The position numbers and the translations under genes are program-made. A stretch of 64,000 nt of DNA from Saccharopolyspora endophytica (lineage in GTDB: Bacteria; Actinomycetota; Actinomycetes; Mycobacteriales; Pseudonocardiaceae): NCBI RefSeq assembly GCF_018070075.1, contig NZ_JAGPXE010000014.1, positions 62,001 to 126,000 on the forward strand. Direction: 5' to 3'. Below, piece after piece: positions 56,959-64,000 of the stretch. Every line of letters starts with the position of its first letter. Positions within the stretch are counted from its first letter, which is position 1. A model generated the notes under the pieces. It ran no database searches. It saw nothing but the letters and a program-made list of their open reading frames with translations, and was not told where the DNA came from.

Positions 56959-58291
56959 CTGCTTCCTCCTTGCCGGTGGCGGCGCGCTCGACGGCCGCGA
57001 CCTCCGCCTTCTGGACAGGGCCCCACGTCTCGCGGGTGAGCACCGCCGCGACCAGGCCCAGCACGCCGTAACCGCTGAACAGCAGCGCCGGTCCGAGCCA
57101 GCCGGCCTGCGCGTACAGGGCGGTGGCGATCATCGGCGTGAAACCCGAGACGACCGCGGAGATCTGGTAGGCCAGCGATGCCCCGGCGGTGCGGGTCTTG
57201 GTCTCGAACAGCTCCGAGAACCAGGCGCCCTGGACGCCTGCCAGCGAGTTCTGGCAGATCGCGTAGCTGATCACGAAGGCGATCACGATCAGCACCGCGG
57301 AGCCGGTGTTGGCCATCAAGAACATCGGCACGCCCCACGCCACGGCGGCCACGCATCCCAGCAGGTAGATCGGGCGCCTGCCGAAGACGTCCGAGAAGTG
57401 CCCCCACAGCGTGGTGGCCACGATGCCGATCCCCGCGGCGGTGGTCAGCGCCAGCAGGCTCAAAGACCCCGAGGTGGGCGAGGTGTCGAGCTCCAAGTAG
57501 GACAGCATGAACGTCACCGACACCGCGTAGCCCGCGGTCTCGACCACGCGCAGGCAGAACGTGCGCAGCACGTTGCGCCAGTCGTCGCGCAGCACCTCCA
57601 GGATCGGGTTGCGCGCGACCTCGCCGGAGTCCTTGAGCTCCTCGAACTCCGGCGACTCGTCGATCTTGAGGCGGATCAGGATGCCCACGACGATCAGCAC
57701 CGCCGAGAGCAGGAACGGCACCCGCCACGTCAGCGTGCCGCCGAGTCCCGCGCTGAGCAGGAACGCCAGGTTCGCCAGCAGCAGGCCGACGGGGAACCCG
57801 GCCTGGGTGATGCCGGTGTAGAGACCTCGTTTGCGCCAGGGCGCGTGCTCGAAGGTCATCAGGATGGCGCCGCCCCACTCCGCGCCGAAGGCGAGGCCCT
57901 GCACGATGCGGACGGCCACCAGCAGCACCGGCGCCCAGATGCCGACCTGCTGGTAGGTGGGCAGGCAGCCGATGAGCACGGTGGCGATGCCCATCAGCAG
58001 CAGCGAGGACACCAGCACCGGCTTGCGGCCGATCCGGTCGCCCAGGTGACCTGCGATGATGCCGCCCAGCGGGCGCGCGGCGAAGCCGACGCCGAGGGTC
58101 GCGAAGGACATCAGCGAGGCCGACAGCGGGTCGGAGCCGGGGAAGAACGCGTCGCCGAAGTAGAGGGCGGCGGCCGTTCCGAATCCGATGAAGTCGTAGG
58201 TCTCGATGGTCGCGCCGACCCCGCAGCCGACGGCGACTCTGAACTTCTCCGGGCTGCCGTGCACCGACGCCCGGGATGGGGAGCTTGCCAT
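56951..58291 (-). CDS. MFS transporter, metabolite:H+ symporter (MHS) type
   Basis: 446 aa from ATG 58291, with AGGAGG 7 bases upstream; the longer frame adds residues that overlap the operator. The MHS features GATIETYDFIGFG, ARPLGGIIAGHLGDRIGRKP and LRETWGP-like tail are present, as in ShiA and KgtP. It imports the operon's substrate, probably a hydroxy- or sugar acid. The next gene starts within its last codons. Confidence 0.9.
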   Translation of the reverse strand: MASSPSRASVHGSPEKFRVAVGCGVGATIETYDFIGFGTAAALYFGDAFFPGSDPLSASLMSFATLGVGFAARPLGGIIAGHLGDRIGRKPVLVSSLLLMGIATVLIGCLPTYQQVGIWAPVLLVAVRIVQGLAFGAEWGGAILMTFEHAPWRKRGLYTGITQAGFPVGLLLANLAFLLSAGLGGTLTWRVPFLLSAVLIVVGILIRLKIDESPEFEELKDSGEVARNPILEVLRDDWRNVLRTFCLRVVETAGYAVSVTFMLSYLELDTSPTSGSLSLLALTTAAGIGIVATTLWGHFSDVFGRRPIYLLGCVAAVAWGVPMFLMANTGSAVLIVIAFVISYAICQNSLAGVQGAWFSELFETKTRTAGASLAYQISAVVSGFTPMIATALYAQAGWLGPALLFSGYGVLGLVAAVLTRETWGPVQKAEVAAVERAATGKEEAVV

Positions 58292-58315
58292 CGCGATCCT
58301 CCTTGACCGGGTGGC

Positions 58316-58352
58316 TGAATGTTGAGTGTCAACATTCAATGTTGACAGTCAT
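58316..58352. promoter_or_regulatory. GntR operator upstream of the MHS/transketolase operon
   Basis: TGAATGTTGA and TCAACATTCA (58316-58325 and 58329-58338) form a perfect 10-bp inverted repeat around GTG. Directly after it, 58339-58352 reads ATGTTGACAGTCAT, which recurs as ATGTCGACAGTCAA near the GntR gene. Confidence 0.65.
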
Positions 58353-58406
58353 CATAAGTCCGGTCGGGGGCCTGTCAAGGACGGATCGTCCGTCCCGCGC
58401 TCGGGC

Positions 58407-59063
58407 TCAGCCCTTGCTGTTGAGCAGCGTGACGGCGGCCTGCATGTGCTCGCGGAGCACGCGCACGGCGGTGTCGGCGTCGCCGCGTTCAACGGCCTCG
58501 ACTATCGGCCGGTGGTGGTCGGCGGACATCGGGAAGCGCCGGTTCTCGGTGGACGCGCTCATCACGACCACCCGGATCGGGCCCTCCAGGTGCCGCCAGG
58601 TGTCGAGCAGGATCGAGTTGCCCGACAGCTCGCACAGCTGGGCGTGGAAGGCGAGGTCGGCTTCCAGCTGCTCGCTGAGGTCGCCGGTGGCCGCTTCGAG
58701 CTTGTCCAGCGCCGAGTGCAGCTCGCCGACCACCTGCGCCAGCCGGTCGGACTCGACGATCTCGGCGACCGCCTGACCCTCCAGCGCGCAGCGGACCCGG
58801 AACAGCTCGTCGATCTCGTTCGCCGACAGGCTGCGCACCCGCAGCATGCCGCGCACCCCGGGCGTGACCAGGCCTTCCTGCTGGAGATGGCGCAGCGCCT
58901 CGCGGACCGTGCCGCGGCTGATCGACAGCTGCGAGGCGATCTCGACCTCGCCGAGGTGATCACCCGGCCCGTACCGCCCGGTCAGAATCGCCTCGCGCAG
59001 CGCCACCAGCGCGCGCTCCCGCAGAGTCAAGCGATCCAAACTGCGCAAACCCTCGTCCACCAC
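58407..59063 (-). CDS. GntR family regulator, FadR/FCD type
   Basis: 218 aa. The wHTH is LGEVEIASQLSISRGTVREALRHLQ. The FCD effector domain has the metal-binding Asp/His residues in DLAFHAQL and SADHHRPI. Encoded just upstream of the MHS/transketolase/SDR operon on the same strand, it likely represses both itself and the operon; a shared motif lies before each. Confidence 0.9.
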   Translation of the reverse strand: MVDEGLRSLDRLTLRERALVALREAILTGRYGPGDHLGEVEIASQLSISRGTVREALRHLQQEGLVTPGVRGMLRVRSLSANEIDELFRVRCALEGQAVAEIVESDRLAQVVGELHSALDKLEAATGDLSEQLEADLAFHAQLCELSGNSILLDTWRHLEGPIRVVVMSASTENRRFPMSADHHRPIVEAVERGDADTAVRVLREHMQAAVTLLNSKG

Positions 59064-59080
59064 GCCCGAATGATAGCCCG

Positions 59081-59095
59081 ATGTCGACAGTCAAC
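59081..59095. promoter_or_regulatory. Possible GntR autoregulatory site
   Basis: ATGTCGACAGTCAAC is closely related to the ATGTTGACAGTCAT site at 58339-58352 and sits just upstream of the regulator gene. Confidence 0.5.
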
Positions 59096-59180
59096 CGGCG
59101 AGCAGTCGGGTCTGACGCTCAGATCCCCCGCGCGACGCGCGTACGCCCCCCGCCGAGCTCTCACCCAGGAGGGCGAGAAT

Positions 59181-59240
59181 TCCAATTTCGCGCGAAATTG
59201 GAGTGCGATACCTGGCGCTCGAATTTCGCGCGAAATTCGA
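59181..59240. repeat. Paired palindrome, copy 3 with compensated change
   Basis: Two perfect 22-bp palindromes (59181-59202 and 59219-59240), centres 38 bp apart, 16-nt spacer. The first differs from the others at one position in each arm (TCC/GGA instead of TCG/CGA), and the changes still pair. It lies 5 bp from the stop codon of the AraC-family gene. Confidence 0.9.
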
Positions 59241-59245
59241 AGGGG

Positions 59246-60199
59246 CTAGCCCTGCAGCGTGGTGGACGGGGTGCAGCCGTACTTGTCGCGGTAGGCGGCG
59301 GCGAAGCGCCCGGTGTTGGTGAAGTTCCAGCGCGCCGCCACCTCGGCGACCGTGGACGTGCTCGCCGCCATCAGGTCCTCGTGGGCTCGGGCGAGCCGGA
59401 TGTCGCGCAGGCACGCCGACGGCGTCGCGCCCACGTACTCCTGGAACCCCTCCTGCAGGCGGCGGACGCTGACACCGGCGATCTCGGCCATCTCGGCGGC
59501 CGTCCACGCGTGCGCGGGGTCCTCGCGCAGCCGGTCCAGGACGCGGTTGACGATGCGCGGCCGGGCGGGTGCACAGCTGCGCCGGTCGGGGTGCATGGCC
59601 AGGAGGAATCCCGTCATGATCGTGCTCGACAGCTGCCGCTTGAGGACGTCGTCGCACAGCATCGCGTTGGTCTCGCCCAGATCCGCCGTGAGGTTGCGGA
59701 CGAAGTGCAGCCAGCCGCGGGTGGCCGCGCTGCGCCGGTCGATCTGCGCGGGCAGGTCCAGTCCGCCGCGCAGCGGAGAGGCCAGCACTCGGTCGGCCTC
59801 GCGTTCCAGGCAGGCGCGGTCGAACTTGACCCCGACGACGGTGCACTCCGACGACCAGCGGGTGATCGGGGTGGCGCGGTTGGGCGGGAAGATCGTCCCG
59901 GTGCCCTCGCCGGAAATCACCTGGTCGCGGCCGTGCCGGGACTCCAGGCGACCGGCCAGCGGCATGTTGACCTCGTAGGCGTCGGGATAGGCGCACTCGA
60001 TCGCCACGTCCACGCCCCAACCGATCCGGCCGACGGTCACCGGGCCCAGGTCCACGGTGTGCATCGCCAGGTCGAGCCGGTCGGTGGTCGACAGCGGGCG
60101 CAGCTCGTGCGGGAAGTAGGCGCCGGTGACGGCGCGGATCGCCTCGCTCCAGTCGCGCGTCGCCGCCCGGTGGACGGCCTCCTCCGACGTTCCGGTCAC
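59246..60199 (-). CDS. AraC family regulator, probable gcoAB activator
   Basis: 317 aa from GTG 60199. The N-terminal 200 residues form a ligand-binding AraC-like domain of the feruloyl/aromatic-responsive type. The C-terminal HTH reads WTAAEMAEIAGVSVRRLQEGF and then VAEVAARWNFTNTGRFAAAY. It is divergent from gcoA across a 246-bp gap, as expected for a local activator. Confidence 0.85.
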   Translation of the reverse strand: MTGTSEEAVHRAATRDWSEAIRAVTGAYFPHELRPLSTTDRLDLAMHTVDLGPVTVGRIGWGVDVAIECAYPDAYEVNMPLAGRLESRHGRDQVISGEGTGTIFPPNRATPITRWSSECTVVGVKFDRACLEREADRVLASPLRGGLDLPAQIDRRSAATRGWLHFVRNLTADLGETNAMLCDDVLKRQLSSTIMTGFLLAMHPDRRSCAPARPRIVNRVLDRLREDPAHAWTAAEMAEIAGVSVRRLQEGFQEYVGATPSACLRDIRLARAHEDLMAASTSTVAEVAARWNFTNTGRFAAAYRDKYGCTPSTTLQG

Positions 60200-60445
60200 C
60201 CTCTCGCCCCCTCGTCCTTGAGCCGGCTTGCCAGGGATTAAACCGCCCGGGAACGCGATGGTTAAGCGCTCGGAGCGGGTGAATCCCGATTTCGTCGCGC
60301 AATCCGTCCCGGCACCGCGCCCAGCGGCTCGACCGCTCCCGCCGATCCGTGGTGTTTTTCCTGCTGACACCGCCCGGACGGCGATCCCGGACCCGCTGCG
60401 GAAGGAACCGATCTCCCGAACTGCGAGCGCGCAGGAGGAATTGCG

Positions 60446-61666
60446 ATGACGATGACCACGCCGAGCTGGATCGCGGACGTGACGATGGAGCAGCTGGAGC
60501 GCGACCCGTACCCGTTCTACGAGCGGCTTCGCGCCGAAGCTCCGCTGGCCTACGTCCCGGCGCTGGGCTGCTGGGTGGCTTCCACCAAGGAGATGTGCAA
60601 GCGGATCGCGGGCACCGACGACAGCGACTTCGAGGGCGTCATCGCCCCGGCCGGCCGGCGCACCTTCGGCGACCCGGCGGTGCTGGACGCCAACGGCGCC
60701 GAGCACGACGACCTGCGCGCCATGGTCGACCCGGGGCTGCAGCCCAGCGAGGTGGACCGCTACGTCGACGGCCTGGCCCGGCCGATCGCCCGCCGCTACC
60801 TGGAGGCGTTCGAGAACGACGGCGAGGCGGACCTGGTGTCGCAGTTCTGCGAGCCGGTCAGCGTGCGCAGCCTCGGCGACCTGATGGGCCTGCGGTCGGT
60901 GAGCTCGGACAAGCTGCGCGAGTGGTTCCGCAAGCTCAGCGTGTCGTTCACCAACGCCGGTGTCGACGAGAACGGCGACTGGGCCAACCCGGACGGCTTC
61001 ACGCCCGGTGACGAGGCCAAGGCCGAGATCCGCGCGGTGGTGGACCCGCTGCTGGACGCCTGGACCGTCGAGCCCGACGACAGCGCGCTGTCGCACTGGC
61101 TGCACGACGGCATGCCACCCGGCCAGGTCCGCGACCGCGAGATCATCTACCCGAACCTCTTCGTGTTCCTGCTCGGTGCGATGCAGGAACCGGGGCACGC
61201 CATGGCCTCCACCATCGCGGGCCTGTTCACCCGCCCCGGCCAGCTGGAACGCGTCATCGACGATCCGTCGCTGGTGCGCAGGGCGATCACCGAGGGCGTG
61301 CGCTGGACCTCGCCGATCTGGTCGGCGGTGGCGCGGCGCAACCACCGGGACATGACCATCGACGGCATCGAGCTGCCCTCCGGTTCGGTGGTGATGATGT
61401 CCTACGGTTCGGCCAACCACGACGAGAACGACTACGCCTCGCCCGCGGTGTTCGACCTGGACCGCACGCCGGTGCCGAACCTGGCCTTCGGCGCGGGCAA
61501 GCACGCCTGCGCGGGAACGTACTTCGCGACCGAGGTCGTGCGCATCGCGCTGGAGGAGCTGTTCGAGGCCATCCCGAACCTGGAGCCCGACACCGATCAC
61601 GAGGTGGACTTCTGGGGCTGGGGCTTCCGCGGCCCGATCGAGCTGCACGCCGTGTGGGAGGTGTGA
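60446..61666 (+). CDS. gcoA: Guaiacol O-demethylase cytochrome P450 (GcoA-like)
   Basis: 406 aa from ATG 60446, with AGGAGG upstream. The sequence agrees with my recollection of Amycolatopsis GcoA (CYP255A) over its length. The I-helix is GAMQEPGH, where the usual acid-Thr pair is absent, a feature of that family. The ExxR motif is in TEGVRWTSP and the heme loop is FGAGKHACAG with C355. It removes the methyl of guaiacol and related lignin-derived methoxyphenols. It forms an operon with gcoB, the stop and start sharing one base. Confidence 0.93.
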   Translation: MTMTTPSWIADVTMEQLERDPYPFYERLRAEAPLAYVPALGCWVASTKEMCKRIAGTDDSDFEGVIAPAGRRTFGDPAVLDANGAEHDDLRAMVDPGLQPSEVDRYVDGLARPIARRYLEAFENDGEADLVSQFCEPVSVRSLGDLMGLRSVSSDKLREWFRKLSVSFTNAGVDENGDWANPDGFTPGDEAKAEIRAVVDPLLDAWTVEPDDSALSHWLHDGMPPGQVRDREIIYPNLFVFLLGAMQEPGHAMASTIAGLFTRPGQLERVIDDPSLVRRAITEGVRWTSPIWSAVARRNHRDMTIDGIELPSGSVVMMSYGSANHDENDYASPAVFDLDRTPVPNLAFGAGKHACAGTYFATEVVRIALEELFEAIPNLEPDTDHEVDFWGWGFRGPIELHAVWEV

Positions 61667-62703
61667 TGGCCGCGCCCGAGATGGCCCACGAGGTCCGCAT
61701 CGATCCGCTGGGCCGGTCGACGACATGCCCTGCGGGGCAGTCGATCCTGGAGTCCTGCCTGCGCGATGACATCTGGTTGCCGCACTCCTGCACGCAGGGG
61801 ACCTGCGGCAGCTGCAAGGTGAAGGTGCTCTCCGGCGAGGTCGACCACCGCGAATCCTCGGAGTACACGCTCACCCCGGCCGAACGGGAGTCCGGGATCG
61901 CCCTGGGTTGCCAGGCCACACCGATGTCCGGGCTGGTGCTGGAGCCCGTCGAGCAGGTCGACCCCGACGACGGGGTGCCGCGCCACCCGCTGCGCGACCA
62001 CACCGGGACCGCGGTGGTGCTCGACGACATCGCCCGGGACGTCCGGCGGCTGGTCGTCGAGCTCGACGAACCGATGGCCTTCAACCCCGGGCAGTACGCC
62101 GAGATCCGCGTGCCGGGAACCGAGGTGGCGCGGCAGTACTCGATGGCCAACCCGCCGTCGGAGACCTCGCGCCTGGAGTTCCACGTCCGGCGCACTCCCG
62201 GCGGGATCGCCACCGACGGCTGGATGTTCGCAGGCCTGGCGGTGGGGGAGCGCGTCGAGCTCAAGGGGCCGCTCGGGGACTTCGGAATGCCCGTGGCGCA
62301 GGAGGAACCGGCGATCCTCATCGCCGGGGGCACCGGGCTGGCGCCGCTGAAGTCGATCGTGCGGCACGCGCTCGCGCACGACCTAGCCCCGGAACTGCAC
62401 CTCTACCACGGCGGCCGGAGCAGGCAGGACCTCTACGACGTCGAGTTCTTCGAGGACCTGGCGCGCGAGCACCCGAACTTCGGGTACCGGCCGTGTCTGT
62501 CCGAAGAGGACTGGGAGGGTGCGACCGGGCTCGTGACCGACGTGGTGCTGGCGGACTTCCGGTCCTGCCGGGGACTCAGCGCCTACCTGTGCGGTCCGCC
62601 GGGGATGGTCGAGGCGGGGGTCAAGGCGCTCAAGCGACGGCGGATGGCTCCTCGCAAGATCCACCGGGAGGAGTTCCTCGACGCCTCGCACGCCCCGAGG
62701 TGA
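61666..62703 (+). CDS. gcoB: Three-domain P450 reductase (GcoB-like)
   Basis: 345 aa. ATG 61666 overlaps the gcoA stop (TGATG), with GGAGG upstream. A plant-type 2Fe-2S domain comes first (CTQGTCGSC and GCQATP), then an FAD domain (RQYSMANPP) and an NAD(P)H domain (ILIAGGTGLAPL). A single protein thus supplies electrons from NADH to GcoA, replacing separate ferredoxin and reductase. Confidence 0.93.
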   Translation: MAAPEMAHEVRIDPLGRSTTCPAGQSILESCLRDDIWLPHSCTQGTCGSCKVKVLSGEVDHRESSEYTLTPAERESGIALGCQATPMSGLVLEPVEQVDPDDGVPRHPLRDHTGTAVVLDDIARDVRRLVVELDEPMAFNPGQYAEIRVPGTEVARQYSMANPPSETSRLEFHVRRTPGGIATDGWMFAGLAVGERVELKGPLGDFGMPVAQEEPAILIAGGTGLAPLKSIVRHALAHDLAPELHLYHGGRSRQDLYDVEFFEDLAREHPNFGYRPCLSEEDWEGATGLVTDVVLADFRSCRGLSAYLCGPPGMVEAGVKALKRRRMAPRKIHREEFLDASHAPR

Positions 62704-62706
62704 GAG

Positions 62707-62740
62707 CTCGCCCCGCGCCACCTCGGTGGCGCGGGGCGAG
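62707..62740. terminator. Bidirectional terminator
   Basis: A perfect 15-bp stem (62707-62721 with 62726-62740) with loop CTCG lies between the convergent gcoB and cholesterol oxidase genes. Confidence 0.85.
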
Positions 62741-62744
62741 ATCG

Positions 62745-64000
62745 CTAGAAGACGACGCCGGCGTCTTGGGTGAGGAGTTCGTCGGTGGCGCGTTCGGCCA
62801 CGGCCGCGATGGTCATCGAGGGGTTGCAGGCTGCGGTGTTGCCCGGCATGAGGGCGCCGTCGAGGACGTAGAGCCCGCGGTGGCCGTGCACCCGGCCGGC
62901 GAGGTCGCAGACCACGTTCATCGACGCGCCGCCCAGCGGGTGCCAGGTGTTGGGCACCAGCGAGGTGGTGTCGAGCCGGACCGAGCCGTTGCCCGCGACC
63001 GCGGCGACGCGCTCGTCGATGCGCTCGGCCAGCACCGAATCCGCCTGCGACGGCCAGTCCAGCACGGCGTCGTCCTTGGCCGAGTCGTAGACGAAGCGGC
63101 CTCGTCCGGAGCTGACGCCGTAGCCGACCAGCATCGTGGTGCGCAGGTCCGGCATCGGCGGCAGCGACGCCTGGATGACCGTGTTGGCCAGCGTCGGGTC
63201 GTCCCACTCCTTGCTGCCGTAGACCACGGGGCCGCCCTGCGGCGCGCCGAAGTCGTCGGTGAAGTTGGTCCAGGTGTAGATGCGGTCGCCGTTGGAACCC
63301 CAGTTGGAGCCGAGACCGTCGGGCATGTCCGGGATCTGGTCCTTGGCGGCGGCGCGCATCAGCAACCGGGTGGTGCCGGCCGTGCCCGCCGCCATCACCA
63401 GCGCACCGGTGGTGATGATCTTCTGCTCCAGCACGGTGCCGTCGGTGGCGATGCGGTCGACGTGGACCTGCCAGCGGCCGTCGCGGGTCTTGGCGACGTC
63501 GGTGACGTTGTGCTGCTCGGCGACGGTGACCTTGCCGGTGGCCTCGGCCTGGGCGATGTAGGTGACGTCGACGGAGTGCTTGCCGCCGTTGTTGACGCCG
63601 AACGCGCAATCACCGTTGGTGTAGGAGGGTTTCATCTCGCCGCGGAGCTCGCGCAGCGCGTAGTCCCAGTCGATCGGCATCGGGATCTTCTCCACCGAGA
63701 AGCCGGCCCGCTCGACGTTGCGGGCGAAGATCCGCGAGGCGGCGTAGGTCTCGCTGTTGATCAGCTCGTCCGGGGCGGTGGCGATCCCCAGCATCTCGGC
63801 GACCCGCCGGTAGTGGACGCGGTCCATCCGGGCGTAGTCGAGCCGCTCGGGCATGTTGGCGTTGAAGACCTCTTCGGTCGGCTGCAGCGTCATGCCCTGG
63901 TAGAGCAGGGATCCGCCGCCGACCCCGGCCGCGCACATGATGTCCATGCCGTTGCCGGTCACGCGCTCCAGCAGACCGGTGTAGCGCTCGAACGGCGGCG
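62745..64000 (-). CDS. choD: Cholesterol oxidase (GMC type), N-terminus outside the window
   Basis: About 418 residues are visible, and the frame continues across the right edge (PPFERYTGLLERVTGNG). The FAD-binding GxGxxG start is therefore not seen. GVGGGSLLYQGM is the FAD-contacting segment after it. The catalytic His lies in TWHPLGG and the Asn in TAACNPSMTI. It oxidises the 3-hydroxyl of sterols and isomerises the product to a 4-en-3-one. No steroid genes are visible nearby. Confidence 0.88.
   Translation of the reverse strand, partial: PPFERYTGLLERVTGNGMDIMCAAGVGGGSLLYQGMTLQPTEEVFNANMPERLDYARMDRVHYRRVAEMLGIATAPDELINSETYAASRIFARNVERAGFSVEKIPMPIDWDYALRELRGEMKPSYTNGDCAFGVNNGGKHSVDVTYIAQAEATGKVTVAEQHNVTDVAKTRDGRWQVHVDRIATDGTVLEQKIITTGALVMAAGTAGTTRLLMRAAAKDQIPDMPDGLGSNWGSNGDRIYTWTNFTDDFGAPQGGPVVYGSKEWDDPTLANTVIQASLPPMPDLRTTMLVGYGVSSGRGRFVYDSAKDDAVLDWPSQADSVLAERIDERVAAVAGNGSVRLDTTSLVPNTWHPLGGASMNVVCDLAGRVHGHRGLYVLDGALMPGNTAACNPSMTIAAVAERATDELLTQDAGVVF

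Noticed and set aside
59246..61726. An 826-residue minus-strand frame ending in the AraC regulator
   Set aside because: The upstream part is antisense to gcoA. The regulator begins at GTG 60199.

Overview
The window comes from a very GC-rich actinomycete chromosome. It was probably a member of the Pseudonocardiales (Saccharopolyspora/Amycolatopsis type). The signs are frequent GTG starts, a DUF5753/DUF397 regulator pair with a zinc-finger-like small protein, a protein of the mycothiol-linked DinB/maleylpyruvate-isomerase family, and a GcoA/GcoB pair that closely resembles the guaiacol O-demethylase known from Amycolatopsis. Genus assignment is inference. I see no tRNA, rRNA, insertion sequence or CRISPR array. 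The region looks like accessory catabolic chromosome with a few housekeeping genes.

Layout. 1-7 kb: the tail of an MFS transporter, a UxaA-type sugar-acid dehydratase, an array of short palindromes, a GMC oxidoreductase with an acetoacetate-decarboxylase-fold protein, and a frameshifted GlxA-type regulator next to a cysteine hydrolase. 7-14 kb: the DUF5753/DUF397 pair, a thioesterase, a SixA-like phosphatase, PhoD, a small tyrosine-phosphatase-like protein and a methyltransferase. 14-21 kb: a complete L-rhamnose locus (rhaI, rhaEW and rhaB facing away from an MFS porter and rhaM) with two LacI-type operators between the arms. 21-33 kb: an MFS, MaoC, Baeyer-Villiger monooxygenase and MetE-like run, a P450 with its ferredoxin, a drug-efflux MFS, an esterase, a secreted M14 peptidase, an acetyltransferase and a DUF574 methyltransferase. 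33-37 kb: a tight GntR / ADP-ribosylglycohydrolase / NCS1 permease / PfkB kinase operon, which parallels E. coli yegTUVW in gene content.

37-42 kb: a long-chain acyl-CoA synthetase, a small membrane protein, and two tandem HTH paralogues sharing an unrecognised C-terminal domain. 43-50 kb: metE and nrdAB face each other, each behind a cobalamin riboswitch. The two riboswitches are almost the same sequence and appear to share an expression platform. NrdB carries the two residue changes that mark the chlamydial Mn/Fe class Ic subunit. 50-60 kb: a Rox-like FAD monooxygenase, an ECF41/SigJ-type sigma factor beside a VOC gene, a P-loop kinase, and a GntR-controlled operon of an MHS transporter, a split transketolase and an SDR. 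60-64 kb: an AraC regulator facing gcoA-gcoB, then the 3' part of a cholesterol oxidase.

The most unusual unexplained element is a paired palindrome found at three separate intergenic sites (14.1, 30.4 and 59.2 kb). At each site two 22-24 bp palindromes with the same core have centres exactly 38 bp apart. The 16-nt spacers differ, one copy has a base-paired double substitution, and every pair lies just 3' of a minus-strand gene.
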